DNA of 64,000 bases from assembly GCF_002899455.1 (NCBI RefSeq), contig NZ_PPFB01000001.1:310001-374000 (forward strand). The letters run 5' to 3'. A program made the position numbers and the translations under genes. Shown one piece after another: positions 18,446 to 26,443 of this stretch; position 1 is the first letter of the stretch, and each line of letters starts with the position of its first letter. The stretch is from Streptomyces sp. DH-12. Its GTDB lineage: Bacteria; Actinomycetota; Actinomycetes; Streptomycetales; Streptomycetaceae. The notes below the pieces were generated by a model. The model worked only from the letters and a program-made list of their open reading frames with translations. It searched no databases and was not told the origin of the DNA.

Positions 18446-19420
18446 TCAGCGCCAGTCGTCGATCACGTAGGCGTCCGCGTGACTGTAGCCGGGTTCGTTG
18501 GGCTTGTGCATGGTCACGCCTTGCAGCCAGGTACGGAAACCGCGGTCGGCCATGCGCCGGTAGGCGTCCTGGCGGGCCAGGTTGGTCCCAGCGTCCAGTT
18601 GCCTCAGTCCCTTCTCGGCGGCCAGTTGCTCGCACGCCTCCAGCAGTCGTTCGAACCGGTCTGCGGCGCCTGGGCCGGGACGTACGGCGCCGAATTTGAC
18701 GAAGCACACGTCCTCACCGGCCTCCGATCCCGCTCCGCAGTGGCAGACGGCCAGACCGTCGAGGCCGGAGTCGGCGTTCTCGAGGAGGACGGTGTCACCG
18801 AGCCCTTGCGTCTGCACGGCCGTGATCTCGCGCTCCAGGTTCAGGCCTTCGTGCACGGCCTGCGTCAGTGCGCGGCCCAGGCGCAGCGCACCCGGCCGCT
18901 CGGCGGCGGTCAGCTCCCCGTACAGCACGCGGCCGGGGACCGTGGCACCGGCGGTGACCTGTTTCCTCATGACGGCGGTGAGGAAGCGGGGCCAGAAACC
19001 GTACCGGCGGTAGAGCTCGAGGTGCTTGGGACTGTGCGAGAAGGTGAACAGACCCAGGTGTCGGTTCCCCCAGGTATCGAAGCAGTCCATGACCGGTTCC
19101 ATAAGGCGCCTGCCGATGCCTTGGTCCCACAGGTCTGGGTGTACGGTCAGCGGGCCGAAGAATCCGACGCTGCCCCAGTCGGCGGCGAAGTTCGATCCGA
19201 CGACCTCGCCCTCGATGGTCGCCGCGAAGGCGGCCTGCGGGTCCGCCGCCCAGCGGGTGTGGATGTAGTCGGCGGTCCCGAAGAACGTCTCCGGCTCGGG
19301 GACCTTGAAGAAGGTCCCGAAAGCAACCCTGAAGATCTCGTCGGCTCGGTCAAGGTCCGGCTCGGCCAGCGGGCGGACCGATACCGGGGCGGTGACACTC
19401 GTTCGCTTCGTTGCGGGCAT
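18446..19420 (-). CDS. GNAT acetyltransferase with two GNAT halves
   Basis: 324 residues. The N-terminal half has the acetyl-CoA binding pattern in LTVHPDLWDQGIGRRLMEPV (about residues 90-110) and LYRRYGFWPR. The C-terminal half repeats a degenerate GNAT fold ending in LDAGTNLARQDAYRRMADRG. Substrate unknown. The ATG at 19420 follows GGAGAACGGTC. The 3' end now abuts the IS6 scrap, but the reading frame has a plausible native stop. Confidence 0.82.
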   Translation of the reverse strand: MPATKRTSVTAPVSVRPLAEPDLDRADEIFRVAFGTFFKVPEPETFFGTADYIHTRWAADPQAAFAATIEGEVVGSNFAADWGSVGFFGPLTVHPDLWDQGIGRRLMEPVMDCFDTWGNRHLGLFTFSHSPKHLELYRRYGFWPRFLTAVMRKQVTAGATVPGRVLYGELTAAERPGALRLGRALTQAVHEGLNLEREITAVQTQGLGDTVLLENADSGLDGLAVCHCGAGSEAGEDVCFVKFGAVRPGPGAADRFERLLEACEQLAAEKGLRQLDAGTNLARQDAYRRMADRGFRTWLQGVTMHKPNEPGYSHADAYVIDDWR

Positions 19421-19962
19421 GACCGTTCTCCTTTCCGCCCCCCGGGTTCCATCGGACCACGGACGTGCGTCGCGGGCGAAGCGGCAGGCCCGGCGGCATC
19501 TCGAGGGCCGGACGGCCCTCCTCCCCGCCGGTCGGCGACTCGCCGGGTCCCTGCCCGCCGGAGGTCGTCGTCGTAGCTGGTGCCAGCCGTTCTGCTCGAG
19601 GGCGCGGCTGCACAAGGAGGGGGCAGGTGAGGGGCAGTACGCGTCCGGTCAGGCAGCCGGCGAAGCGGGAGTCGGTGAGGGCGGTCCAGTGAGGCAGGAG
19701 GCGGTGAGGGGGTTCCCGGTGAGCCAGCCCGCCGCGGTCAGGCGGCCGACCAGGTCCTGGAGGCAGTCGGGGCCGGCCGGAATCCGGGTGGTGAGGGCAG
19801 GCCAGGACGATGTCCTGGCCCGCCAGTGCCGAGGCAGCCCGAGACGTCGGCCTTGGCGACCGACGCCAGGGCGAACAGCCGGGAGCCAGCAGGGGGTCTT
19901 GGTCGGTACGGGCAGCAGACCGTACGGGGTGACCCGCCAGGCGGGGTTTACCTCGAACAGTG
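19421..19962. other. Intergenic region with no supported gene
   Basis: About 540 bp between the GNAT start and an IS3 left end. On the minus strand a frame around 19650-19950 (AGPDCLQDLVGRLTAAGWL) looks more protein-like than its neighbours and may be the tail of a deleted gene, but no start or family is visible. Confidence 0.35.
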
Positions 19963-20462
19963 GACACTTCTGAGAAGCGGATCCTCGGGTTCGTGGAGAG
20001 GATGTCCTCATGGGTACTGCGAGGTACTCGGGGGAGTTCAAGCGGGACGCGGTCGCGCTGGTGGAGTCCGGTGGGCGGCGCATCCCGTCGGTGGCGCGAG
20101 AGCTGGGTGTCAACCCGGAGTCGTTGCGGCAGTGGGTCGCGCGCTCACGGGCGGAAGCCGCCGCGTCCGGTGCGGGCGGTGAGGGCCCGTTGAGCCCTGC
20201 GGAGCGCGAGGAACCGCGGCGCTTGCGCAGGCAGGTCCGTGAGCTGGGGACGGAGCGCGAGATCCTGCGGAAAGCAGCCGCGTGTTTTGCCAAGGAGATG
20301 GGTCGATGACCGGCCGCCGGCGGTTCATCTCCGACCGTCGTGACCTGTACGGAGTACGGCGGCTGTGTCGGGTGCTGGACGCGTCCGCTTCCGGGTTCTA
20401 CCGGTGGACGGCCGCGGCGGCCGTCCGGGCCGCACGGAAGGCCGTGGACGAGGATCTGTCGT
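19963..20462 (+). mobile_element. IS3-family remnant: left end, orfA and start of orfB
   Basis: The left end is near TGGACACTTCTGAGA (about 19967). orfA is complete, and orfB stops after about 50 codons where a fragment of an RHS gene is joined. No right end. Confidence 0.75.
20010..20309 (+). CDS. IS3 OrfA (helix-turn-helix) in a truncated element
   Basis: 99 residues with GEFKRDAVALVESGG, ARELGVNPESLRQWV and a coiled-coil tail ending CFAKEMGR. Family-typical OrfA; without a working OrfB it cannot transpose. Confidence 0.8.
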   Translation: MGTARYSGEFKRDAVALVESGGRRIPSVARELGVNPESLRQWVARSRAEAAASGAGGEGPLSPAEREEPRRLRRQVRELGTEREILRKAAACFAKEMGR

Positions 20463-20464
20463 AG
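20306..20464 (+). pseudogene. IS3 OrfB, N-terminal fragment
   Basis: Overlaps the orfA stop by 4 bp (ATGA) and reads RRFISDRRDLYGVRRLCRVL, ending at VDEDL where the similarity breaks at 20462. The integrase core is missing. Confidence 0.75.
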
Positions 20465-20846
20465 TAGCGGTGGCCCATCCTGTACAGCCCGGTCGGGTCG
20501 GGGTAGGCGCCGCGTAGCGGTAGGGCTGGGGGACGGCCTCGGTGGTGGTGCCTCGGGGCAGGCCGGTGGAACCGTAGGCGTAGGTGTGGGTGCGCTTGCC
20601 GGTGGCGTCGGTGAGGTAGTAGGAGGACTTCCCCCCAGTCGTCACGGAGTTCAGCGTGCCCGCCGGTTCGCGGATGAATCCGGTGTCGACGCCGTTCGTG
20701 GACGTGGACGCCAGGCCGAGGGCCGTGTGGTGGAACCAGGTCGAGCCCAGCTCGGTCCGCTCGTGGTTGCTGGTGCCGGCGTGGACCAGGTCGTAGGCCG
20801 TGCCGCCCGCGGTGATGCCGGACAGCTGGCTGCAGTCGGTCCGGGT
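20465..20846 (-). pseudogene. Fragment of an RHS/YD-repeat protein
   Basis: On the minus strand the frame reads STNGVDTGFIREPAGTLNSV, then SSYYLTDATGKRTHTYAYG and, after a frame change, a YRMGHRYYD-like end. These are the hallmarks of the RHS core just before the variable toxin tip. The gene is cut by IS6 at its 5' side and by the IS3 remnant at its 3' side, so the toxin part is lost. Confidence 0.75.
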
Positions 20847-21699
20847 GGCGCTGTCACGTTGGTTGGCCGGGTGGGATGATCTTCTGGTTGATCGTGCTGG
20901 AGGGGCTGTCCGTGGGGGCCGTGTCGCTGTCGTACAAGGGGCACCGGTACCCGGTCGAGGTGATCTCCCACTGTGTGTGGCTGTACTTCCGTTTCCCGCT
21001 GTCGTTGCGCGAGGTCGAGGAGCTGACGCTCGAGCGCGGGATCGTCGTCTCCCACGAGACGGTGCGCCGCTGGTGCGCCAAGTTCGGGTCGGCCTACGCA
21101 GGCGCGCTGCGCCGCCGGCGGCCTCGGCCTGGGGACAAGTGGCGCCTGGACGAGGTCTTCATCAAGATCAACGTGCGGTTGCAGTGCCTGTGGCGGGCGG
21201 TCGACCAGGACGGCAGCGTCCTGGACATCCTGATGCAGAACCGCCGGGACAAGGCCGCGGCCAGACGCTTCTTCCGCGGACTTCTGAAGAAGACCGGCGC
21301 GGTGCCGCGGGTGATCGTCACCGACAAACTCCGCTCCTACGGCGCCGCCCACCGGGAGGTCATGCCCTGCGTCGAACACCGGCAGTCGAAGTGCCTGAAC
21401 AACCGGGCGGAAAACAGTCACCAGCCCGCCAGGCAACGCGAGCGGGCGATGAAAGGCTTCCGCTCGGTGGGCGGAGCACAGCGGTTCCTCTCCGCGTTCA
21501 GCGGCATCTCACCCCACTTCCGGCCCCGCCGCCATCTGATGACCGCTGCTGCCCACCGAGCCGAGATGACCGTCCGCTTCGCAATCCGGAAGCAGATCAC
21601 CGGCGTCGCCACCGCGGCCTGAGCACAGCCCGGAACCAGGCCCCCCATCAGGCCGTGACGCACCATCGAAGACCGCCCGTCCAACAACGTGACAGCGCC
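20847..21699 (+). mobile_element. IS6-family-like element, apparently complete
   Basis: Inverted ends GGCGCTGTCACGTTG (20847-20861) and its complement (to 21699), about 853 bp, with one intact transposase. No 8-bp target duplication could be matched, which fits recombination between copies. Fragments of the same element occur at 18.2, 31.6, 46.9 and 47.0-47.7 kb. Confidence 0.85.
20876..21622 (+). CDS. IS6-family transposase, intact
   Basis: 248 residues. Zinc-binding-like and HTH start (SYKGHRYPVEVISHCVWLYF), then SHETVRRWCAKFG and a DDE core with WRLDEVFIKIN, LWRAVDQDGSVLDIL, IVTDKLRSYGAA and RAENSHQPARQRERAM. The three acidic residues are present. Length is normal. This is the only copy of the five that could make active enzyme. 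Confidence 0.88.
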   Translation: MIFWLIVLEGLSVGAVSLSYKGHRYPVEVISHCVWLYFRFPLSLREVEELTLERGIVVSHETVRRWCAKFGSAYAGALRRRRPRPGDKWRLDEVFIKINVRLQCLWRAVDQDGSVLDILMQNRRDKAAARRFFRGLLKKTGAVPRVIVTDKLRSYGAAHREVMPCVEHRQSKCLNNRAENSHQPARQRERAMKGFRSVGGAQRFLSAFSGISPHFRPRRHLMTAAAHRAEMTVRFAIRKQITGVATAA

Positions 21700-21858
21700 C
21701 GCCGGACTCCATACCGCCGCCATCTTCGTCTGGTCGGCGAGATGATCCGAAAAAAACTGCCTAAGCCGTCCCCTGCGCGCTGCGGTCTCGTTCACGGGGC
21801 ATGCGCACGGGTGGAGGACGACGTCCTCGCCCGCCCCGACACGAGGAGCAGCCGCATC

Positions 21859-22824
21859 GTGGGAACCGCCGTCCACGTTCCGCAGACCCGGGACATGCTC
21901 GGAGACGAACTCTCCGGCGACGAAGCCCTCACCGCCCTGCGGCGGTACGGGGGCCTCAGGCTGCTGGCCGACTCCTTCACCCGGTTCCGCTACGCGGACG
22001 GCTTCACCAACGCCCGGGCCCTCGCCTTCCAGGTCGTGCTCGGCCTGGTCCCCTTCACCGTCGTGCTCGTGGGTCTCGCCACGTCGGTGCACACGGAGAG
22101 CGTGGGCCGGGTCATCGAGCTGACCCTCGGCCGGATCGTGCCGGGCGCCAGCGCGGACGTCGTCGAGAAGGCCTTCGAGGGCACCCGGCGCAGCGCCGGC
22201 AGCGACGTGTGGAGCACGGTCGCGCTCTGGCTGGGCCTCGGGTTCGCGGTGCTGAACCTCGCCTCGGCCATGGCGCAGATCGAACGGGGCGCCAACCGCA
22301 TCTACGGCATCGAGCGCGACCGCCCCTTCGTCCGCAAGTACGGCCGGGCCCTGGCGCTCGCCTTCACGGCCGGCCTGCCGATGGTCCTGGGGTTCCTGGT
22401 GCTCGTCGCGGGTGAGACGGTCGGCGACGCCGTGGCCCGCACCCTCGGCCACGGGACGGGCGGGGCCGCGTGGTGGGCCGTGCTGGACGTACCGGCCGGA
22501 CTGCTGCTGGCCTGGGTCGCGTCGGCGGTGATCCTGCGCTGGTCGCCCCGCCGCGACCAGCCCGGCTACACCTGGCTGGCCTTCGGCTCGGCGGTCCATC
22601 TGGTGCTGTGGATCTCGGCGACCTGGCTGCTCGCGCTGTACGTCGGACGGAGCGGGGCCTTCGGCGCCGTGTACGGTCCGCTCACGGCCTTCATCGCCCT
22701 GCTGCTGTGGGCCAACCTGACCGCCGTGGCGCTCTTCCTCGGCATCGCGTTCGCGGCCCAGTTGGAGGCGGCCCGGGCGGGCATCCGTACGCCGGTGAAG
22801 CCGGACCCCGGACCGGGCGCCTGA
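21859..22824 (+). CDS. YihY/BrkB-family inner-membrane protein
   Basis: 321 residues from the GTG at 21859, which has GAGGAG 9-14 bases upstream; an open frame extends upstream but runs into the IS6 end. Six hydrophobic helices are visible, with family segments ALAFQVVLGLVPFTVVLVGL near the N-terminus, an ANRIYGIERDRPFVRKYGRA loop and GAVYGPLTAFIALLLWANL near the C-terminus. The function of this family is unsettled. No operon partner. Confidence 0.85.
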   Translation: MGTAVHVPQTRDMLGDELSGDEALTALRRYGGLRLLADSFTRFRYADGFTNARALAFQVVLGLVPFTVVLVGLATSVHTESVGRVIELTLGRIVPGASADVVEKAFEGTRRSAGSDVWSTVALWLGLGFAVLNLASAMAQIERGANRIYGIERDRPFVRKYGRALALAFTAGLPMVLGFLVLVAGETVGDAVARTLGHGTGGAAWWAVLDVPAGLLLAWVASAVILRWSPRRDQPGYTWLAFGSAVHLVLWISATWLLALYVGRSGAFGAVYGPLTAFIALLLWANLTAVALFLGIAFAAQLEAARAGIRTPVKPDPGPGA

Positions 22825-22825
22825 C

Positions 22826-22914
22826 CTAGGGGGTGTCGTTTGGATCATGCCGGGGTCGCGGGGGCCGGAAGGCATCGTGGGCTGGAGCCGGCCTGATCCA
22901 AACGACACCCCTAG
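22826..22914. mobile_element. 81-bp MITE-like element bounded by CTAG
   Basis: CTAG at 22826-22829 and 22911-22914 encloses 22830-22910, whose ends GGGTGTCGTTTGGATCA and its complement form a 17-bp perfect inverted repeat. No coding capacity. This is the shape of a miniature element mobilised by an IS that duplicates CTAG. It lies 2 bp after the YihY stop and could also act as its terminator. Confidence 0.75.
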
Positions 22915-23097
22915 CGGACTGGGCCGGCCCTCCAAGTGTCCAGGCCGCTCTGCATCACGCATGCCTGGCCGCCACGGGCGGGGCACTGTTCTTGGTGACT
23001 ATCCGGTCCAGGTGATGTCCAGGATGGACAGGTGCCGGGTGAGCCGGTTGACCGCACAGACGACGGACAGCTGCCCGATCGCCGGCACCTCGATCCA

Positions 23098-23329
23098 CGG
23101 TGAGCACGCCCCCGGAGGCGGGAACCGGCAGCTGAAACGGGCGATGTTCCTCTCCGCGTTCACGGTCCTCCACGATCCCGCCTCCCGGACCTGCTACGAC
23201 CGCCTCCGAGCCCGCGGCAGAACCCACCCCCAGACCCTCCTCCACCTCGCCCGCCACCGCATCAGCGTCCTCTTCGCGACGCTCCGCGACGGAACCTTCT
23301 ACGAACCCGGAACCCCACGCCTCGTTTGA
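23098..23329 (+). pseudogene. C-terminal fragment of an IS110-family transposase
   Basis: Frame reads NRQLKRAMFLSAFTVLHDPA, CYDRLRARGRTH and ends FATLRDGTFYEP, the characteristic IS110 tail. The DEDD and serine domains are absent. Confidence 0.75.
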
Positions 23330-23389
23330 CGAAAGACATAGAGGCCCTCCGCAGACCCGCTGTTCCGGATCTCGCCGCCGGCGGTCGAC

Positions 23390-23673
23390 CTCCAGCGGTG
23401 GGAGTGCACTGGTCCGTGGGTGACGCCGGCGCGGCACTCGAAGTCGGGCGGGGACTGCGAACGGAACTCCTTCCCACAGCGGAGCGCAAGAGCCGGATGC
23501 ACACTGACCTGGCTCGTGCGTGGTGGCAGTGGGGCAAGCCCGAACAGACGGCCCAGGAGCTACTGGCAGCGCTACGGATCAGCCCCGGAGAAGTTCGCGG
23601 CCGGCCCGCGATCAGAGACATGGTGACCGCCTTGGGCTCGCGGCACCCCGCACATCCGGCGTCCGAGACTTGA
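23390..23673 (+). pseudogene. C-terminal fragment of a helix-turn-helix regulator
   Basis: Reads VHWSVGDAGAALEVGRGLR, then HTDLARAWWQWGKPEQTA. This TPR-like pattern is that of the C-terminal half of Streptomyces XRE-type regulators. No DNA-binding domain remains; it is bracketed by IS110 and IS3 scraps. Confidence 0.55.
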
Positions 23674-23680
23674 CGCCCCT

Positions 23681-23809
23681 CGAGCGGCCCGCCTCGCGGT
23701 CTTCCGATGGGCCACCCGCTACAACACCAGGAGGAGGCACTCCCGCATCGGCCAGATCAGCCCGAACGCCTTTGAACAACGATCAGTTACGCTGACTGCC
23801 GCCGCATGA
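23681..23809 (+). pseudogene. C-terminal scrap of an IS3 OrfB
   Basis: Reads RLAVFRWATRYNTRRRHSRI and ends in AAA TGA-style codons; YNTRRRHS is the IS3 signature near the carboxyl end. Confidence 0.7.
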
Positions 23810-23909
23810 AGTGGTGTTCACGATCTCGGGTCAAGCCCCGGGCAGCAGGAGGCGGGACCATGGCGGCGTTACCACAGATACCAACGCGCAACAGTGGGAA
23901 AGGCTAATC

Positions 23910-24287
23910 ATGAACCTGGCATTCAAGACCTCGGTAGTAGGAGCAGTTCTCGCCTCAACCGCCGTACTGGCGGCTCCGGGAACCGCATCGGCTGATGAAC
24001 CCGTGACCCGCTGTGAAGAAGGCCAGATCTGCCTCTACGATGGCCACAACCTCACCGGGAGCAACCTGCAGCTCCAGTATCGGGTGGACATCCCCAACCT
24101 CGGCTGGGCGTGGAACGACCGGGCCAGCTCGGTGTGGAACCGTGCCGTGGGGCCCGTCTGCATCTACACTGACGCCGACTACCGCGGCTACCACTACACC
24201 ATAATGCCGGGTGAGAAGCAGGAGCTTCTGTTCCTCTTCGACAACGCGGTGAGCTCCCTTGAGTACGGCGGCTGCGGGGCCCCCTGA
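23910..24287 (+). CDS. Secreted peptidase inhibitor, family I36-like
   Basis: 125 residues from the ATG at 23910 behind GGGAAAGG. A Sec signal peptide ends at ASADE (about residue 30). The mature part, with CEEGQICLYDGHNLTGSNLQ and YTDADYRGYHYTI, has the crystallin-like Greek-key pattern and cysteines of the I36 (SMPI-type) metalloprotease inhibitors. Such proteins are exported and stabilise or control extracellular proteases. Confidence 0.8.
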   Translation: MNLAFKTSVVGAVLASTAVLAAPGTASADEPVTRCEEGQICLYDGHNLTGSNLQLQYRVDIPNLGWAWNDRASSVWNRAVGPVCIYTDADYRGYHYTIMPGEKQELLFLFDNAVSSLEYGGCGAP

Positions 24288-24548
24288 GCCGACTGGCTGA
24301 CCGAACCCCTCAACTGCCCGCCCCGCCAGGACCGCTGGGAGGCGAGGCTCGCCTCCCTCGCATGCGAGTGTACGCGTGCACCTTGGGCCGGACCGGACCG
24401 AGGACCGCCCGGCCGGGGTAGATAACCGACCGCCGACCGCTGGGCACCGGACCCACTCCCGCTGACAGCCCTGGCAACCGGAGCCGCGTCCGGCCGCCGG
24501 ACGCCGCATACTCGGGGCCGGTCCCGCCACCCTGGCATGAAGCAGGTT
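24288..24548. other. Intergenic, no gene seen
   Basis: The stretch to the hairpin and then to the reductase start at 24675 carries no recognised protein. It should contain the terminator of the inhibitor gene and the reductase promoter. Confidence 0.35.
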
Positions 24549-24579
24549 TGAGGTTCCCCCGAGATGCGGGGGAACCTCA
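24549..24579. terminator. Hairpin upstream of the FAD reductase gene
   Basis: TGAGGTTCCCCCG (24549-24561) pairs with CGGGGGAACCTCA (24567-24579) around a 5-base loop. The distance to the inhibitor stop is large (about 260 bp), so it may be a terminator for a lost gene or a small repeat. Confidence 0.55.
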
Positions 24580-24674
24580 GCTGGCCGAACATATGAACGC
24601 GAAAGATGGCTCTTGCCTTGCTGGACCGGCAAGAGGGTTTGCTTCCTTTGTCGGAGCGCCGCACCGTGTGCCGC

Positions 24675-25733
24675 ATGAACGACAAACTGGATTCCGGTGT
24701 TCTCGATGTAATCGTGATCGGCGGCGGTGTGGCCGGTCTGTCAGGGGCGCTGACCCTGTCGCGGGCCCGACGTTCGGTGCTGGTGCTGGATGCGGGGGAG
24801 CCCCGCAACGCCCCCGCCGCCGCGGCTCACGGCCTGCTTTCGCGTGACGGGGTGGCGCCGCTGGACCTGCTGCGTGCCGGGCGGGCCGAGGTGAGCCGGT
24901 ACGGCGGGCAGGTGCTCTCCGACCGTGCCACGCACGCCATGCGCGTGGCAGGGCTCTTCGTCGTCGGCACGCAGAGCGGTGCAAGCTTCCGTGCCCGGCG
25001 GCTGCTGGTGACCACGGGCCTGGTGGACGAGTTGCCGCAAGTGCCGGGGCTGCGCGAGCGGTGGGGAAGAGACGTGCTGCACTGCCCCTACTGCCATGGG
25101 TGGGAAGTGCGGGACACGCCGATCGGTGTGCTCAGCACAAGTGCAGCCTCAGTGCATCAGGCGCTGTTGTTCCGCCAGTGGTCCAGCCGGGTGACGCTCT
25201 TCCTGCACACGGCGCCGGAGCCTGAGGAGGAGCAGTGGGAGCGCTTGGCGGCCCGCGGCATCGAGGTTGTGCAGGGAGAGGTGATCGGCCTGGAGGTCGT
25301 GGACGACACGCTCCGAGGCGTCCGGCTCTCCTCGCAGCTGGTGGTCCCCGTGCAGTCTCTGGCGGTGGCCCCGCAGTTCCTCGCGCAGGGCGAAGTCCTG
25401 GCCGGCCTCGGCGTAGGCCCGGTGCCGCACCCCACGGGCATCGGCACCTATGTGCCATCCGATGCCGGCGGCGCAACGGATGTCCCCGGCGTCTGGGTGG
25501 CCAGCAATGTCGCCGATGTGATGGCCGGGCTCGTCCAGGCGCAGGCCGGCGGTGCGACGGCCGCGGCCGCCATCAACGCCGACCTCGTCAACGCCGACAC
25601 TGACGAGGCCCTTGCACGCCGGCGCGCTGCCCCGCGTGAGGACTTCAGCGCCGCGATCGAGGCGCAGGTCACCGAGCACGTGCTGGGCGAGCGGCGGCAC
25701 GGCCTCGACCCCCTGCTCCCCGGTACGAAGTGA
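24675..25733 (+). CDS. FAD/NAD(P)-dependent thioredoxin-reductase-like oxidoreductase
   Basis: 352 residues from the ATG at 24675 (MNDKLDSGVL). The FAD motif IGGGVAGLSGAL lies at residues about 14-25. The redox pair CPYC (HCPYCHGWE, about residue 138) is placed as in thioredoxin reductase, and PGVWVASNVADVMAG binds FAD near the C-terminus. The second nucleotide motif is weakened (VLSTSAAS instead of GxGxxA), so it may be a disulfide reductase or natural-product oxidase with poor NADPH use. Convergent with the XRE-cupin gene; the spacing of 11 bp suggests functional linkage. Confidence 0.85.
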   Translation: MNDKLDSGVLDVIVIGGGVAGLSGALTLSRARRSVLVLDAGEPRNAPAAAAHGLLSRDGVAPLDLLRAGRAEVSRYGGQVLSDRATHAMRVAGLFVVGTQSGASFRARRLLVTTGLVDELPQVPGLRERWGRDVLHCPYCHGWEVRDTPIGVLSTSAASVHQALLFRQWSSRVTLFLHTAPEPEEEQWERLAARGIEVVQGEVIGLEVVDDTLRGVRLSSQLVVPVQSLAVAPQFLAQGEVLAGLGVGPVPHPTGIGTYVPSDAGGATDVPGVWVASNVADVMAGLVQAQAGGATAAAAINADLVNADTDEALARRRAAPREDFSAAIEAQVTEHVLGERRHGLDPLLPGTK

Positions 25734-25744
25734 CCGCGATGCGG

Positions 25745-26314
25745 TCAGGCGGGACGGGCCTTGAGGTGGGCCCGCTCGCCCTGCTTGCCGAAGATGACCA
25801 ACAGCTCCACCGGCTGATCGTCGTCGGCGCCCAGCCAGTGCGGCACATGGGTGTCGAATTCCGCCACTTCACCTGGTGTGAGGAGCAGGGAGCGCTCGCC
25901 GAGGAACAGGCGCAGCCGGCCGTCCAGCACGTAGATCCACTCGTAGCCCTCGTGGACCTGGAGCTCAGGCTCGTCGCTGCTGGGGCTGATGACGAGTTTG
26001 TGGGCGTGCAGCCCGCCGGGGCGGCGGCTCAGTGGCACATAGGTCATGCCGTCGCGGGTGACGGGCCGCAGATGCACGCGCGGATCGCCCGTCTCGGGCG
26101 CCCCGACCAACTCGTCCAGGGGGACCCGGTAGACGTGGGCCAGGGGGAGCAGGAGCTCCAGGTTCGCTTTGCGGCCGCCGCTCTCCAGCCGGGAGAGCGT
26201 GCTTTCGGAGATCCCTGTGGTCTGGGAGAGGGCGGCCAGCGTGATGCCGCGCTGCAGGCGCAGCGCCCGCAGTCGCGGTCCGATCGCCGTCAGGACCCGA
26301 TCGATGTTCGTCAT
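25745..26314 (-). CDS. XRE-cupin transcriptional regulator
   Basis: 189 residues from the ATG at 26314; an alternative ATG lies three codons upstream. N-terminal helix-turn-helix (RGITLAALSQTTGISESTLS, residues about 22-50) and C-terminal cupin (VHEGYEWIYVLDGRLRLFL, then EFDTHVPHWL) are the standard two parts. The cupin senses a small ligand. It is divergent from the MFS gene (120 bp apart) and convergent with the reductase, so it likely represses this cassette. Confidence 0.88.
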   Translation of the reverse strand: MTNIDRVLTAIGPRLRALRLQRGITLAALSQTTGISESTLSRLESGGRKANLELLLPLAHVYRVPLDELVGAPETGDPRVHLRPVTRDGMTYVPLSRRPGGLHAHKLVISPSSDEPELQVHEGYEWIYVLDGRLRLFLGERSLLLTPGEVAEFDTHVPHWLGADDDQPVELLVIFGKQGERAHLKARPA

Positions 26315-26443
26315 GACGCCCATCTTGCCAAAAGAGCATGAAGGTTTGCACTTTCGGCACGACCTGTTCCAACCTCCGGGCCATGCAACGGCGCGCGCCG
26401 CCTTGTCGCCCTCGTTTTCGGTTCCGGCTCAGGAGAGATGTCC

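Noticed and set aside
17609..19576. Plus-strand 655-residue open frame
   Set aside because: It strings together an IS5 piece, the lipoprotein body, an IS6 scrap and the antisense of the GNAT gene; not one protein.
20800..21858. Upstream extension of the YihY gene
   Set aside because: This part of the frame is a shadow of the IS6 transposase; the GTG at 21859 with GAGGAG is the sound start.
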